NCBI RefSeq assembly: GCF_009363715.1 | Contig: NZ_CP045404.1 | Span: 3,936,001-4,000,000, forward strand | DNA: 64,000 bases | Reading direction: 5' to 3' | Origin: Roseovarius sp. THAF9 | GTDB lineage: Bacteria > Pseudomonadota > Alphaproteobacteria > Rhodobacterales > Rhodobacteraceae | Shown: positions 9,152 to 17,938 of the stretch, in pieces | Position numbering within the stretch: position 1 is the first letter of the stretch | Layout: the number at the start of each line of letters is the position of its first letter | The notes under the pieces: model-generated | Told to the model about the DNA's origin: nothing | The model's input: only the letters and a program-made list of their open reading frames with translations | The model's database searches: none | Made by a program: the position numbers and the translations under genes

Positions 9152-10178
9152 GCGGACATTCCGGCCACTCGCGTGGCGATGAAATTGACTTTTCTAACCT
9201 GACGGTCGATTCCGTTCGCATGGTTGAGAAGGACATCCATATAGTCGCCCGGTCAGCCGGTGTCCCCTTGGCGGGATGCCGGGATGACGATCACGCGACC
9301 TGACCACGCCGATTGCCAGCCTCGGCCTCGCCCTTTCGGACGAGGTGTTTTGGCGTGGAAAACGTGCCTCGTCCTCCCCTTTTTCTCTGAAGATGAACAT
9401 GGCACAGAATATCTACGACAATCCCGATTTCTTCGCTGGCTACAGCCAGCTTCCCCGTCAGGTGCAAGGGCTGGATGGTGCGCCGGAATGGCCCGCCATC
9501 CGCGCATTGTTGCCGGAAGTCGCAGGCAAGCGCGTGGCCGATTTGGGCTGCGGCTTCGGTTGGGCATCTCGCTGGTTCCGCGAACAGGGAGCGGAAACGG
9601 TTCTGGGCATCGACCTGTCGCGGAAAATGATCGACCGGGCACTGGCCGACACGGACGATCCCGCTATCAACTATCGCATTGCCGATCTCGACACGCTCGA
9701 ACTGTCAGATGCAGCCTTCGATTTGATCTATAGCGCACTTACCTTCCACTACGTACGCGATTTCGGGCTGCTGATGCGCACGCTCCATCGCGCGCTTACG
9801 CGCGGCGGCGATCTAGTCTTCACGATTGAGCACCCGATCTTCATGGCCGCAATCCATCCGGATTGGATTGAGGACGAGAACGGACGCAAGACATGGCCGG
9901 TCAACGGCTATTCGACAGAGGGCGAGCGCAGCACCAACTGGTTTCGCCGAGGGGGTGCTGAAGCAGCATCGGACACTGGCGACTACGATAAACACCTTGA
10001 TCGGCGCGGGCTTCGCTCTGCGACGGATCGAGGAATTTGCACCGACATCGGACCAGATCGCGGCGATGCCAAAGCTGGCCGAAGAGATGGAGCGGCCAAT
10101 GATGTTGATGGTTTCGGCATACAAGAGCTGATCTCGTTTCCGCCCGGGCCTACCGGCCGGGCGGCATGTTACCGAATG
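9152..10178. repeat. Left arm of a ~1.03-kb inverted repeat
   Basis: Nearly identical, in opposite orientation, to 23579-24606. Identity by eye is high with scattered substitutions and no obvious large indels, from GCGGACATTCCGGCC at the outer end to ACCGAATG at the inner end. It carries a methyltransferase gene and a GC-rich hairpin (CCGCCCGG...CCGGGCGG type) near its inner end. It is inserted between copG and trbB, genes that are normally adjacent. No transposase is inside it. Confidence 0.9.
9393..10131 (+). pseudogene. SAM-dependent methyltransferase, +1 frameshifted (left copy)
   Basis: Class I SAM methyltransferase: motif I VADLGCGFGWASRWF, motif II region LGIDLSRKMIDRA, motif IV area LIYSALTFHYVRDF. 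The frame starting at 9393 (MNMAQNIYDN) encodes the conserved protein to TNWF at about 9944; the family's C-terminal part (AEGVLKQHRTLATTINTLIG through MLMVSAYKS) is in the +1 frame, ending at 10131. One extra base near 9945 (TTT C GCC) separates them. The inverted copy has the same shift, so it predates the duplication or is decoded by frameshifting at TTT-C. Substrate unknown. Scored as pseudogene because one frame cannot make the whole protein. Confidence 0.75.
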
Positions 10179-10202
10179 CCGTGAATGGCTCGAAGCAGAC
10201 CT

Positions 10203-10631
10203 TCAGAAATCTGTTTCAGCTACGTCTTCAGGAATTTCCTGCCGGAGTTTCGGCCCCTTGGCGAGACGCCGGCCAAGCGTGGTGATGAATGTCTCGTATC
10301 GTTCCGCGGCCTTGGCGCGCGCTGCCTGGGCGGCCGGTTCTGGCAATGCCGGCGTGGTGTTGAGCCAGAATCGAACAAACACGGCCAGTGTTTCAACAGA
10401 GATACCGAGATCTCGCTCAAGACGGGTCATGCGGCGATCGATCTGATCCAGCCGCTTGGCAATGACGGCCTCGCGCCGTTCGGCATCGTCGGGCGACAGG
10501 AAGGAAGCGATCGCCGCCTCCGCGATCATCGACTGCGATTGCTCGCGGCGCGCTGCGTAATCTGCCAGCGTCGCCATAACGTCCGGATCGAGATAGACGG
10601 AGATCTGCGTCTTCTTCTTCCGAGTGGGCAT
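10203..10631 (-). CDS. CopG-type ribbon-helix-helix protein next to traG
   Basis: 142 residues. The N-terminus KKKTQISVYLDPDVMATLAD is a ribbon-helix-helix DNA-binding start, followed by a helical region (AKRLDQIDRRMTRLERDLG) that may form a coiled coil. Such a protein sits between traG and trbB in alphaproteobacterial conjugative elements and is annotated as a CopG-family regulator. It begins 3 nt after the traG stop and ends 25 nt from the inserted repeat arm. Direct target unknown; a relaxosome or transfer-gene regulator is likely by position. Confidence 0.85.
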   Translation of the reverse strand: MPTRKKKTQISVYLDPDVMATLADYAARREQSQSMIAEAAIASFLSPDDAERREAVIAKRLDQIDRRMTRLERDLGISVETLAVFVRFWLNTTPALPEPAAQAARAKAAERYETFITTLGRRLAKGPKLRQEIPEDVAETDF

Positions 10632-10634
10632 CGG

Positions 10635-12620
10635 CTAGAGTTCCATTCCGTCCTTGGGGTCGAGCGAGACCTGCCGCGCCACTCGTTGCATCGTGCGGGT
10701 CATTCGGCTGTTGCGGGCGGCTTCTTCCTGATCGTCATCGAGGGGGGCTATCTCAAACTCGTTTTCGATTGGCTCCTTCTTCTCGACGGGCTGGACACGG
10801 TTGAGCTCCGGCTGGCGCCGTCGCTCGGACTCTGTGGTGTCCTCTTCGTCGCCAGCGCTGCCAGAATTGTCGGCGTGAAGCGTCGGCTTCGGCGGCAATG
10901 GTAGCGAGCTCCATTCATCATCTCCAGACTCGACAGGTTCTGCTTTGGACGGCGGCGGCAGAATGCGGTCCCGGAACCGCTGGTCCTCGTAGTAGCGAAC
11001 CTTCTTCGCACGGATCGGCGATATGCCGGCGACCATGACGATTTCATCCGCTGGCGGAAGCTGCATGACCTCACCGGGCGTCAGTAGCGGCCGAGCCGTT
11101 TCCTGCCGCGACACCATCAGATGGCCGAGCCAGGGCGAGAGCCGATGCCCGGCATAGTTTTTCATCGCCCGCATCTCGGTCGCCGTGCCGAGGGCATCGG
11201 AGACGCGCTTAGCGGTGCGTTCGTCATTGGTCGCGAAGCTCACCCGGACGTGGCAATTGTCGAGGATCGAGTTGTTCGGCCCGTAGGCCTTCTCGATCTG
11301 GTTCAGCGACTGCGCTATCAGGAAACTCTTGAGTCCGTAGCCTGCCATGAAGGCGAGCGCGCTTTCGAAGAAGTCGAGGCGGCCGAGCGCGGGGAACTCG
11401 TCCAGCATCAGAAGCAATTTGTGCCGCGCGGTTCTGGATTGCAGGTCTTCGGTCAGCCGCCGGCCGATCTGGTTGAGGATGAGGCGGATCAGCGGCTTGG
11501 TCCGATTGATGTCGGACGGCGGCACAACGAGATAGAGCGTTGCCGGACGTTTGCCTCCGACCATGTCGGTGATCCGCCAGTCGCAGCGTCGGGTCACCTT
11601 GGCGACGACGGGATCGCGGTAGAGGCCGAGGAAGGACATGGCGGTGGAGAGAACACCGGAGCGCTCGTTGTCGGACTTGTTAAGGAGTTCGCGTGCCGCG
11701 CTGGCGATAACCGGATGCGGTCCGGCTTCGCCAAGATGCGCGGTCTTCATCATGGCGGCGAGCGTGGATTCGATCGGGCGTTTCGGATCGGACAGGAAGG
11801 CGGCAACGCCGGCGAGCGTCTTGTCCTTCTCGGCATAGAGGACATGGAGGATGGCACCGACCAGGAGAGCGTGGCTGGTCTTCTCCCAGTGATTGCGCTT
11901 TTCCAGAGAGCCCTCGGGATCGACGAGAATATCGGCGATGTTCTGGACGTCGCGCACCTCCCACTCGCCGCGACGAACCTCGAGCAAAGGATTGTAGGCA
12001 GAGGACTCGGGGTTGGTCGGGTCGAACAGCAGCACGCGGCCATGGCGGCGGCGAAAACCTGCCGTGAGCTGCCAGTTCTCTCCCTTGATGTCGTGGACGA
12101 TGGCCGAGCCCGACCAGGTCAGCAGCGACGGGATGACCAGACCGACGCCCTTGCCCGACCGGGTCGGCGCGAAACAAAGCACATGCTCAGGTCCCTCATG
12201 GCGCAGATAGTCATCCTTGAGCTTGCCGAGGACGACCCCGTCGGGGCCGAGCAGACCGGCGGATTTCACTTCACCCGGCTTTGCCCAGCGGGCCGATCCA
12301 TAGGTATCGACACTCTGAGCTTCGCGGGCGCGCCAGACCGACATGAGGATTGCAACCGCGATTGCGATGAAGCCGCCGGACGCGGCGATGATGGCGCCCT
12401 CGATAAAGATCGGCGGCGCATAGGCGTCATAGAAATACCACCACCAGAAGAAGGCCGGTGGATAGTAGATTGGCCAACCCCGGATCTCGAACCAGGGCGC
12501 GCCGAGTTGGGCTTGAAATCCAAGACGCCACGCGGTCCACTCCGTCGCCGCCCAGGTGGTGGTGAGGACGATCGTGAAGACGATGAGGATTTGCCCCCAG
12601 AGAATTTTCGTACCCAACAT
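10635..12620 (-). CDS. traG: TraG, VirD4-type coupling protein
   Basis: Type IV coupling ATPase that recruits the relaxase-DNA complex to the Trb channel. 661 residues, full length. Two N-terminal membrane segments (about 10-30 and 70-95), Walker A APTRSGKG at about 151-158, Walker B LLLMLDEFPALGRLDFFESA at about 402-421, and the TraG signature SLNQIEKAYGPNNSILDNC. A charged C-terminal tail (from about 580) is variable in the family. Co-transcribed with copG. The SDR gene is divergent from it across a 275-bp gap. Confidence 0.96.
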   Translation of the reverse strand: MLGTKILWGQILIVFTIVLTTTWAATEWTAWRLGFQAQLGAPWFEIRGWPIYYPPAFFWWWYFYDAYAPPIFIEGAIIAASGGFIAIAVAILMSVWRAREAQSVDTYGSARWAKPGEVKSAGLLGPDGVVLGKLKDDYLRHEGPEHVLCFAPTRSGKGVGLVIPSLLTWSGSAIVHDIKGENWQLTAGFRRRHGRVLLFDPTNPESSAYNPLLEVRRGEWEVRDVQNIADILVDPEGSLEKRNHWEKTSHALLVGAILHVLYAEKDKTLAGVAAFLSDPKRPIESTLAAMMKTAHLGEAGPHPVIASAARELLNKSDNERSGVLSTAMSFLGLYRDPVVAKVTRRCDWRITDMVGGKRPATLYLVVPPSDINRTKPLIRLILNQIGRRLTEDLQSRTARHKLLLMLDEFPALGRLDFFESALAFMAGYGLKSFLIAQSLNQIEKAYGPNNSILDNCHVRVSFATNDERTAKRVSDALGTATEMRAMKNYAGHRLSPWLGHLMVSRQETARPLLTPGEVMQLPPADEIVMVAGISPIRAKKVRYYEDQRFRDRILPPPSKAEPVESGDDEWSSLPLPPKPTLHADNSGSAGDEEDTTESERRRQPELNRVQPVEKKEPIENEFEIAPLDDDQEEAARNSRMTRTMQRVARQVSLDPKDGMEL

Positions 12621-12895
12621 GGCTCAAGATCCATGCAAATACGGGTAGGCTGAGGGGCGCGAATGGAATCGACAAGCCGTTACCGTCTAAGGTCGCAGGA
12701 ATGGCGGCCAATGGATAGACAACGGCGTGTTGAAGGTGGGAAGAAGCTCGTGAAGATGCGTCTTCTACGCGAGACGAAGCGGGCATTCGCTGCAGTCTTT
12801 CCAATGACTGCTTTTTCACCTAGTTTCTTGAAATCCGAGCGGTTACGTAGGCACCATCACCACACAATTTATTTAGATTTCGAGAGGTGTCGAGC

Positions 12896-13630
12896 ATGCC
12901 CACTTGCTTAATCATCGGCGTGGGCACGGGCCTTTCGCGATCAACTGCGAGCCGCTTCGCATCCGAAGGATACGACGTAGGATTGATAGCTCGGAGAGCC
13001 GACGTCATCGCGCCGTTGTGCGCAGAGTTGAACGAAATGGGCATCCGAGCGGCCTGGAGTTGCGCCGATGCAGGCGACAGTGCAGAGCTCCTTGAAGCGA
13101 TTGCATTTGTCGAAGGCTGCATCGGCGCGACTGACGTGCTGATCTATAACGCCTCCGTAATGCGCTCCGCACTACCGTTCGACCTGACGAGCGATGAGTT
13201 GCGTAGCGAGTTTGAGGTCAACGTTGTGGGTGCTTTCGTCGCAGCCCGTGCCGTCGCCCCGGCAATGACGAGGAAGGGTGTCGGGGCAATTCTCTTCACG
13301 GGTGGGGGGCTTGCGTTGGAACCATATCCTGAGTGGACTTCACTCGCAGTGGGCAAGGCAGCGCTTCGCAGTCTCGCCTTCTCGTTGTTCAAGGAACTAT
13401 CGCCTCAAGGTGTGCATGTGTCGGTCGTCGCGGTGTGCGGGATTGTCGAACCAGGCGGGCCCTTCGATCCCGATCAGATCGCTGCAGAATACTGGCGACT
13501 GGCAACTGCATCAAAGGGAGTGGAGGACCGCGAGCTCATCTATCAACCCGATGGAACCGACCCGAACTATAACGACCCCGAACGCACCCACATGGCCACA
13601 ACGATCACCCCGGCACATATCAAGGGGTAG
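12896..13630 (+). CDS. SDR-family oxidoreductase, atypical active site
   Basis: Short-chain dehydrogenase/reductase fold: Rossmann start CLIIGVGTGLSRSTASRFAS, NxS-type motif IYNASVMRS, and VNVVGAFVAARAVAP. In the usual YxxxK position it reads EWTSLAVGKAALR: the lysine is present but the tyrosine four residues before it is Leu, so activity is doubtful or altered. The start at ATG 12896 is taken with GAGAGG upstream; GTG 12887 is possible. It is the only plus-strand gene between traG and the relaxase, with a distinctly lower-GC upstream region, and looks like an insertion. Substrate unknown. Confidence 0.8.
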   Translation: MPTCLIIGVGTGLSRSTASRFASEGYDVGLIARRADVIAPLCAELNEMGIRAAWSCADAGDSAELLEAIAFVEGCIGATDVLIYNASVMRSALPFDLTSDELRSEFEVNVVGAFVAARAVAPAMTRKGVGAILFTGGGLALEPYPEWTSLAVGKAALRSLAFSLFKELSPQGVHVSVVAVCGIVEPGGPFDPDQIAAEYWRLATASKGVEDRELIYQPDGTDPNYNDPERTHMATTITPAHIKG

Positions 13631-13735
13631 CTCCCCGCGGCTCATCAAGCCAGCCGCTCGCTCAAGCCGCAGCATTCGCCAATTGAGCCCGAAGCTGCCG
13701 TCTGATCGTTTGCTGGCATAGCTCGCTTTGCTGGT

Positions 13736-15475
13736 TTAACGCCCCAGTCCCCGCTTGCGACCGAAGCTCCAATCGATGCCGCCATCGCCGCGCGCGACAC
13801 CGGAGATGTGGCGGCCGAGATGCTTCTCCATCGAAGGCGTCCAGGGCACGAGCTGGAAGCCGAGCCCGTCGTCAATCATCGCGAAGCGCCCGGTGGCGAG
13901 CGTCAGGCGCTGGCGATAGGCCCCGGCGACGTGCTCACCGCTTCCCGCGCGCTGGAACGGTTGCCCTGTCTTCGCTGCCAGCTTCTCGCCGACTTCGTCC
14001 ACCTCGCGCCGGCGGAGCGTGTCGATGAGATTGCGGCTGAAGACGATCCGTCGGCCCTGCCGCTCGGCGAACCCTTCCCCGATCAGATGGTCGGCCCGCC
14101 TCTCGAGGGCATTGCGCACCTCCGCTCCGAAGCCGCCTTGGGAGAGCGCGGCAGGCTCGCGCGCAATATTCTGCCGGTCGAGCCAGGTCGCGCCGGACGC
14201 GGTGACCTGCCGTTCGATGTCGAGATCGGAGCGGACCGCGAGCGCGACGCGGCGTTGGCCGCGGGAATCGTCATAGGCGCGCAGTTCAACGATCGAGCCT
14301 GGCGCGCTGTCGCCGGCGGCATTGAGATCGGCGAGCTTGACGTGATGGCTCCGCCCATCAATGCCGTCGACCACGGCATAGGCCGTGCCCTTGAGCTCGT
14401 CATCGAGCCCGCGCTCGACCAGGCGGCCGAGGATGGGGACGTCGAAGCTCTCGGCAGCCAGCACATAGTCCGCCGATCCGCGCTCGATGCCGCGCTCGGT
14501 CAGGGCGCGATGCATGCGCTTGATGATGTCGCCGCGCTCGCCGAGCTCGCGCAGTGTCGCCTCGGCCCTGTCGCCGATCATCCATTGACCGGGGCCGACC
14601 TGCTCGGCGAGGCCCAGTGTTTCCAGCTTGCGCAGCCGTCCAATCTTCAGCGCATGGAATTCGTCGGGTTGCTCACCCGGATTGGGTGCGAGATCGATGA
14701 TTCCGGTGCGCCGACCGTCGCGCACGAGCTGACGGTCGAGTTGGGTCCAGCGCTCGGTCTCGATCTGGCTTTCGAGGGTGCGGCGAATATCGAGGTCGGT
14801 GCGCGGCCCTAGCTCCTGGGTGATGAGATCGCGTGCCCGGTCACGCATGCCTTCCTTGATGTAGTCGCGCGAGATGACGAGGTCTTCGCCATCGTCGCGT
14901 ACGCCGCGCACGATCAGATGGACATGCGGGTGCTCGGTGTTCCAGTGATCGACGGCCACCCAGTCGAACTCGGTGCCGAGATCCTTCTCCATCTGCCCGA
15001 CGAGATCGCTGGTGAAGGATCGCAGGTCGGACATCTCCAGCGCATCGTCGGGCGAGACGATGAAGCGGAAATGATGCCGGTCGTCCTCGCAGCGCTCGGT
15101 GAAGACACGGCCATCCGCTTCTTCCTCTCCCGGCCCGAACAGACGCGCCTTCTCCCCGTCCCGGGTGACACCATCGCGGCGCAGATAGTCGAGATGTGTG
15201 CCGAGCGGCGCGGCGCGCCCCGAATGGCGAACCACGCGCGCCTTGATGACCGCGCCGCGAGAGCGCGCGGTGATGAGACGATTGGCCTGGATACTGGCTC
15301 GCTGGCCGTGGCCGAAGCGCGAGCGGTTGCCGGATGTGACGCGCCCGGATCGTGACACGCTGCCGCCCGCCTTCTTCGCTGCTGCTAGCGCCTGGGCGAT
15401 GAAGGGGCGCGCCGCTTGGGCGCGAGTCGAGCGGATGCGGCCAGGACGGACGCGGAACTCGCGGTCATCGGACAT
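13736..15475 (-). CDS. Relaxase / mobilization nuclease with DUF3363 domain
   Basis: Conjugative relaxase that nicks oriT and pilots the strand. 579 residues from the start at 15475 (MSDDREFRVRPGRIRSTRAQ). A histidine cluster typical of MOBP-like relaxases is at about 170-191 (DWVAVDHWNTEHPHVHLIVR), preceded by RHHFRFIVSPDDA at about 133-145; the C-terminal part is DUF3363. The candidate catalytic tyrosine is in the HLDYLRRDGV region, about residue 97. The open frame beyond 15475 to 15610 runs through oriT and is rejected. A perfect TTCCGCA-ATG-TGCGGAA inverted repeat lies 8 nt upstream of the start, so autoregulation is likely. Confidence 0.93.
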   Translation of the reverse strand: MSDDREFRVRPGRIRSTRAQAARPFIAQALAAAKKAGGSVSRSGRVTSGNRSRFGHGQRASIQANRLITARSRGAVIKARVVRHSGRAAPLGTHLDYLRRDGVTRDGEKARLFGPGEEEADGRVFTERCEDDRHHFRFIVSPDDALEMSDLRSFTSDLVGQMEKDLGTEFDWVAVDHWNTEHPHVHLIVRGVRDDGEDLVISRDYIKEGMRDRARDLITQELGPRTDLDIRRTLESQIETERWTQLDRQLVRDGRRTGIIDLAPNPGEQPDEFHALKIGRLRKLETLGLAEQVGPGQWMIGDRAEATLRELGERGDIIKRMHRALTERGIERGSADYVLAAESFDVPILGRLVERGLDDELKGTAYAVVDGIDGRSHHVKLADLNAAGDSAPGSIVELRAYDDSRGQRRVALAVRSDLDIERQVTASGATWLDRQNIAREPAALSQGGFGAEVRNALERRADHLIGEGFAERQGRRIVFSRNLIDTLRRREVDEVGEKLAAKTGQPFQRAGSGEHVAGAYRQRLTLATGRFAMIDDGLGFQLVPWTPSMEKHLGRHISGVARGDGGIDWSFGRKRGLGR

Positions 15476-15482
15476 GGCATTG

Positions 15483-15617
15483 TTCCGCAATGTGCGGAAA
15501 AGGCAGGACATTCGGGAAGTTGAGTGCGCGGCGCACATTGCGGCGTAGCTGGACAATGTGCGGAACGCGCCAGAAAATCCAAACAAAACAACCGACCGAC
15601 CGGCGCGCAATGTGCGC
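15483..15617. promoter_or_regulatory. Repeated GCAATGTGC operator-like sites before the relaxase
   Basis: Four copies of a short symmetrical motif: TTCCGCA-ATG-TGCGGAA at 15483-15499 (perfect), CGCACATTGCG at 15532-15542 (opposite orientation), ACAATGTGCGGAAC at 15553-15566, and GCGCA-ATG-TGCGC at 15605-15617 (perfect). The last is inside the predicted oriT hairpin and the first abuts the relaxase start. The pattern fits a relaxosome accessory protein, such as the RHH protein (17935) or CopG (10203), acting both at oriT and on transcription. Confidence 0.7.
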
Positions 15618-15643
15618 CCTTTTATCCTGCCATCGGTCGGTTG
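15589..15643 (+). other. oriT: Predicted origin of transfer (oriT)
   Basis: An 11-bp perfect inverted repeat, CAACCGACCGA at 15589-15599 and TCGGTCGGTTG at 15633-15643, encloses TATCCTGCC at 15623-15631. TATCCTG|C is the RP4/Ti-type nick core (RP4: CACCTATCCTG|CCC); by analogy the nick is on the plus strand between 15629 and 15630, three bases before the right arm. The site is between the relaxase and lytic transglycosylase genes, a usual oriT position. Seen directly; function inferred. Confidence 0.75.
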
Positions 15644-15718
15644 TGGTTCCTGCGGCTGCCCTTCGCACTCTCCATGACACGCCAGAGCCCGAAAGTATGC
15701 GATGAGAGCTGAAACGCG

Positions 15719-16486
15719 TCATCGCTCACCCCCAGTGTCATCCTGCGCCATGAAAATGGATTTGGGATGTGACTGATCCTCGGCACCGGGCTGCACCGGC
15801 ATGGAAGCGGAGGTGCCGTCCGAGTGCTTCTCCGTGGCACTATCCGCGACTGTCCGGCGGTCAACTGAGCGCGGGACGAACAGCGGCGCTTCGCGCCAGT
15901 CGGGTGGCGGTGAGGGTACAGCCGGAGCGCCGGGCGATGGCACCGTTGCGCCCAGCGCCGGTGCAAGCAGAGCGACATAGGCGCGTGTTTCGGCGGGCAG
16001 CGGACGACCCGCTGCGAGGTGCTCGTCGTAGCGATCCGGCCCCGCATTGTAGGCCGCCAGCATCGCCGGGATCGTGCCGTAACGGTCGTACATCTCGCGC
16101 AGATAGGCCGCACCCGCCAGGATGTTGTCGCGCGGGTCGAAGGGATCGGAACCGAGCCGATGTCGAACCCGCAAATCATCCCAGGTCGCCGGCATGACCT
16201 GCATCAATCCCTGTGCTCCTGCGCGTGAGACCGCGCGCGGATTGCCAGCGCTTTCGGCATGCATGACGGCGACGATCCAGCGTTCGGGAATCCCGAACCG
16301 CTGCGCCGCCTCGGCGATATGGGCGGCGATGGGATCGCGGACTTCGTGTCGTCCGGTGGGCGTCGGCTGTGCGGCCGCGCCGCCGATTTCGAGCGCATTG
16401 ATGACGAGGCCGGAAAGGAGAAGGAGGACGATGCGGCCGCAGGGAGCGCACCGCCGCAATGGTGCTGACGGACCGATGAGCGGCAT
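15719..16486 (-). CDS. Conjugation-associated lytic transglycosylase
   Basis: SLT-family muramidase that opens peptidoglycan for the mating channel (VirB1-like). The N-terminal hydrophobic segment (IVLLLLSGLVINALEIGGAA) serves as signal/anchor. Catalytic Glu at about 78 in VMHAESAGNPRAVS, then GAQGLMQVMPATW, NILAGAAYLREMYDRYG and AAYNAGP, the standard SLT motifs. A C-terminal proline-rich tail of about 70 residues is not conserved. Start may be slightly later than 16486; 255 residues as called. It ends 76 nt from the oriT right arm. Confidence 0.93.
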   Translation of the reverse strand: MPLIGPSAPLRRCAPCGRIVLLLLSGLVINALEIGGAAAQPTPTGRHEVRDPIAAHIAEAAQRFGIPERWIVAVMHAESAGNPRAVSRAGAQGLMQVMPATWDDLRVRHRLGSDPFDPRDNILAGAAYLREMYDRYGTIPAMLAAYNAGPDRYDEHLAAGRPLPAETRAYVALLAPALGATVPSPGAPAVPSPPPDWREAPLFVPRSVDRRTVADSATEKHSDGTSASMPVQPGAEDQSHPKSIFMAQDDTGGER

Positions 16487-16489
16487 CGA

Positions 16490-16825
16490 TCAGTCCTGTT
16501 CGTCGCGCTTCTTCGGGCGCGTCCAGTGCAGGCCCCAGTCGCGTCCGTCCTCATCAGACTGGAACAGCCGGGCGCGCACCGGAATGGGAAAGGCGGGATC
16601 GTCGAGGACGACGGAGATGAACGTGCCGGCGCGGTCGCCGGTATGTTTCCAGCCGGCGCCGACTTCGGGGCCGGTCTCGTCGCCGAGATGGACGCGGTAG
16701 GCCGGCGCGTTCTCGCTGTCGGCATTCTCGGCCGTGACGAATGTAAGCTCGCAGTCGAAGGACAGCGAGCGCATGCGACCGCTATAGCCGTTTTCCGTGC
16801 GCGTGAATTGTCCGATCTGGGGCAT
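16490..16825 (-). CDS. DUF736 family protein (copy 1)
   Basis: 111 residues, starting MPQIGQFTRTENGYSGRMRS after a good ribosome-binding site (AAGGAG). Conserved DUF736 pattern with ENAPAYRVHLG, GAGWKHTGD and FISVVLDDPAFPIPVRARLF. DUF736 proteins are almost always in alphaproteobacterial plasmids and ICEs next to relaxase or TraF genes; the function is not known. A second copy is at 22115-22435. It lies 3 nt before the transglycosylase gene. Confidence 0.9.
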   Translation of the reverse strand: MPQIGQFTRTENGYSGRMRSLSFDCELTFVTAENADSENAPAYRVHLGDETGPEVGAGWKHTGDRAGTFISVVLDDPAFPIPVRARLFQSDEDGRDWGLHWTRPKKRDEQD

Positions 16826-16874
16826 GGTGAACTCCTTGGTTGGATGCGGTGGGATTGCTGGAAGGCGTGCGCCG

Positions 16875-17420
16875 TCACCGCGTCGGCGCGCGCCAGGCGA
16901 AGCGACCATCGCCGTCTTCGTCGGTGTAGAGAGGGATGGCCCGGCCGATGACGGTCGTCGCCGGAAGCGGTCCGAAATACCGCCCGTCGAGACTGTCGGG
17001 GACTTGCCAGTTCATGAGGAAGAGCTCGTCCTCGGCGACGATGCGACAGCCGCTCCAGACCGGCAGCGGCCGGTCGAGGCGATCACGGTCGCGCGCTTCA
17101 CCCATCGCGATTCCGTCGACCGTGATGGTGCGGCCGATCCGGCATATGCGCTGTCCCGGCAGCCCGAGGACGCGCTTCAGGATCGGCGCGTCGCGGCCGA
17201 TATAACCGCGCTCGACCATGAAGTCCTCGAGCGGCTCGGGCGGCATGACCGCGACGAGATCGGGGACGTCGAGATGCGCGGCAGGTTCGATGCGGTAGAG
17301 CCCGATCGGTGCGCTGGCCGACACGTTCCAGACGAGCTTCAGCGATGTCGGAACGATGGCGGCCGCGGCGACGCTCGTGGCGGTGAAGTAGGTCAGCATG
17401 ACATAGCCGAAGCGGGTCAT
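16875..17420 (-). CDS. traF: TraF, S26-family conjugative signal peptidase
   Basis: Membrane serine peptidase that matures (in RP4, cyclises) the TrbC pilin. 181 residues; N-terminal membrane helix (MLTYFTATSVAAAAIVPTSL), catalytic Ser at about 36 in SAPIGLYRI and Lys at about 82 in LKRVLGLPGQ, then conserved DSLDGRYFGPLP and VIGRAIPLY. The start at 17420 overlaps the DUF2840 stop (ATGA). An open frame extends upstream to 17732 but is inside DUF2840. Confidence 0.94.
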   Translation of the reverse strand: MTRFGYVMLTYFTATSVAAAAIVPTSLKLVWNVSASAPIGLYRIEPAAHLDVPDLVAVMPPEPLEDFMVERGYIGRDAPILKRVLGLPGQRICRIGRTITVDGIAMGEARDRDRLDRPLPVWSGCRIVAEDELFLMNWQVPDSLDGRYFGPLPATTVIGRAIPLYTDEDGDGRFAWRAPTR

Positions 17421-17938
17421 CGTTCGATCTCCCGCCGCTTGAGCCAGGCCTGGTGGCGCTCCTTCGTGTAGGGACGCGGTTCCTGGCCCGCGCTCATTCG
17501 GTGCGCCACATGGCGCCAGTGATCGGGCGCGGCGTCGCAGGGATCGACGTCCGCGGCTTCCACCGCGTCGATGTGCTGGAGCACCCTCTCGACCTTCGGC
17601 CAGCCTTCGATCTTGAGCAGGATTTCCCCGCCGGGACGCACGAAGGGTAGCGTTTGGTATGCGGCGCCGGGCTCGACGGCGCGCAGGATGTCGATGCGCG
17701 AGATGACCGTGCCGTAGTCGTTGGCCGCCCATCGCACGAAGGCGAAGACGGCGCCGGGACGGAAAGATACGACGCGCCGTCGGCGGTCGATGATCCGCTC
17801 GCCGGCCTCGCGGCCGAAGCGGATCCAGTATTCGATCCTGCCCTCGATCCAGGTCAGTTCGACATGCGTGAGTGCGTCGGAAGTATGGGCGGACGGCATC
17901 GGGCCGGTGCCGACACCGGGGGCTGTGGCGCCGGTCAT
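17417..17938 (-). CDS. DUF2840 domain protein
   Basis: 173 residues with the DUF2840 core: LTHVELTWIEGRIEYWIRFG, FVRWAANDYGTVISRIDILR and GGEILLKIEGWPKVERVLQH. Function not established; the family is a stable member of the parA-traF operon of alphaproteobacterial ICEs. Overlaps the neighbouring genes on both sides by 4 nt, so it is translated as part of a polycistron. Confidence 0.9.
   Translation of the reverse strand: MTGATAPGVGTGPMPSAHTSDALTHVELTWIEGRIEYWIRFGREAGERIIDRRRRVVSFRPGAVFAFVRWAANDYGTVISRIDILRAVEPGAAYQTLPFVRPGGEILLKIEGWPKVERVLQHIDAVEAADVDPCDAAPDHWRHVAHRMSAGQEPRPYTKERHQAWLKRREIER

Noticed and set aside
8886..9236. 116-codon minus-strand frame between trbB and the methyltransferase
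   Set aside because: The plus strand here reads as an ABC-F end, so the minus frame is its shadow; no ribosome-binding site or domain.
11121..12653. 510-codon open frame on the plus strand opposite traG
   Set aside because: It is the antisense shadow of a high-GC gene; traG on the other strand has all coupling-protein motifs.
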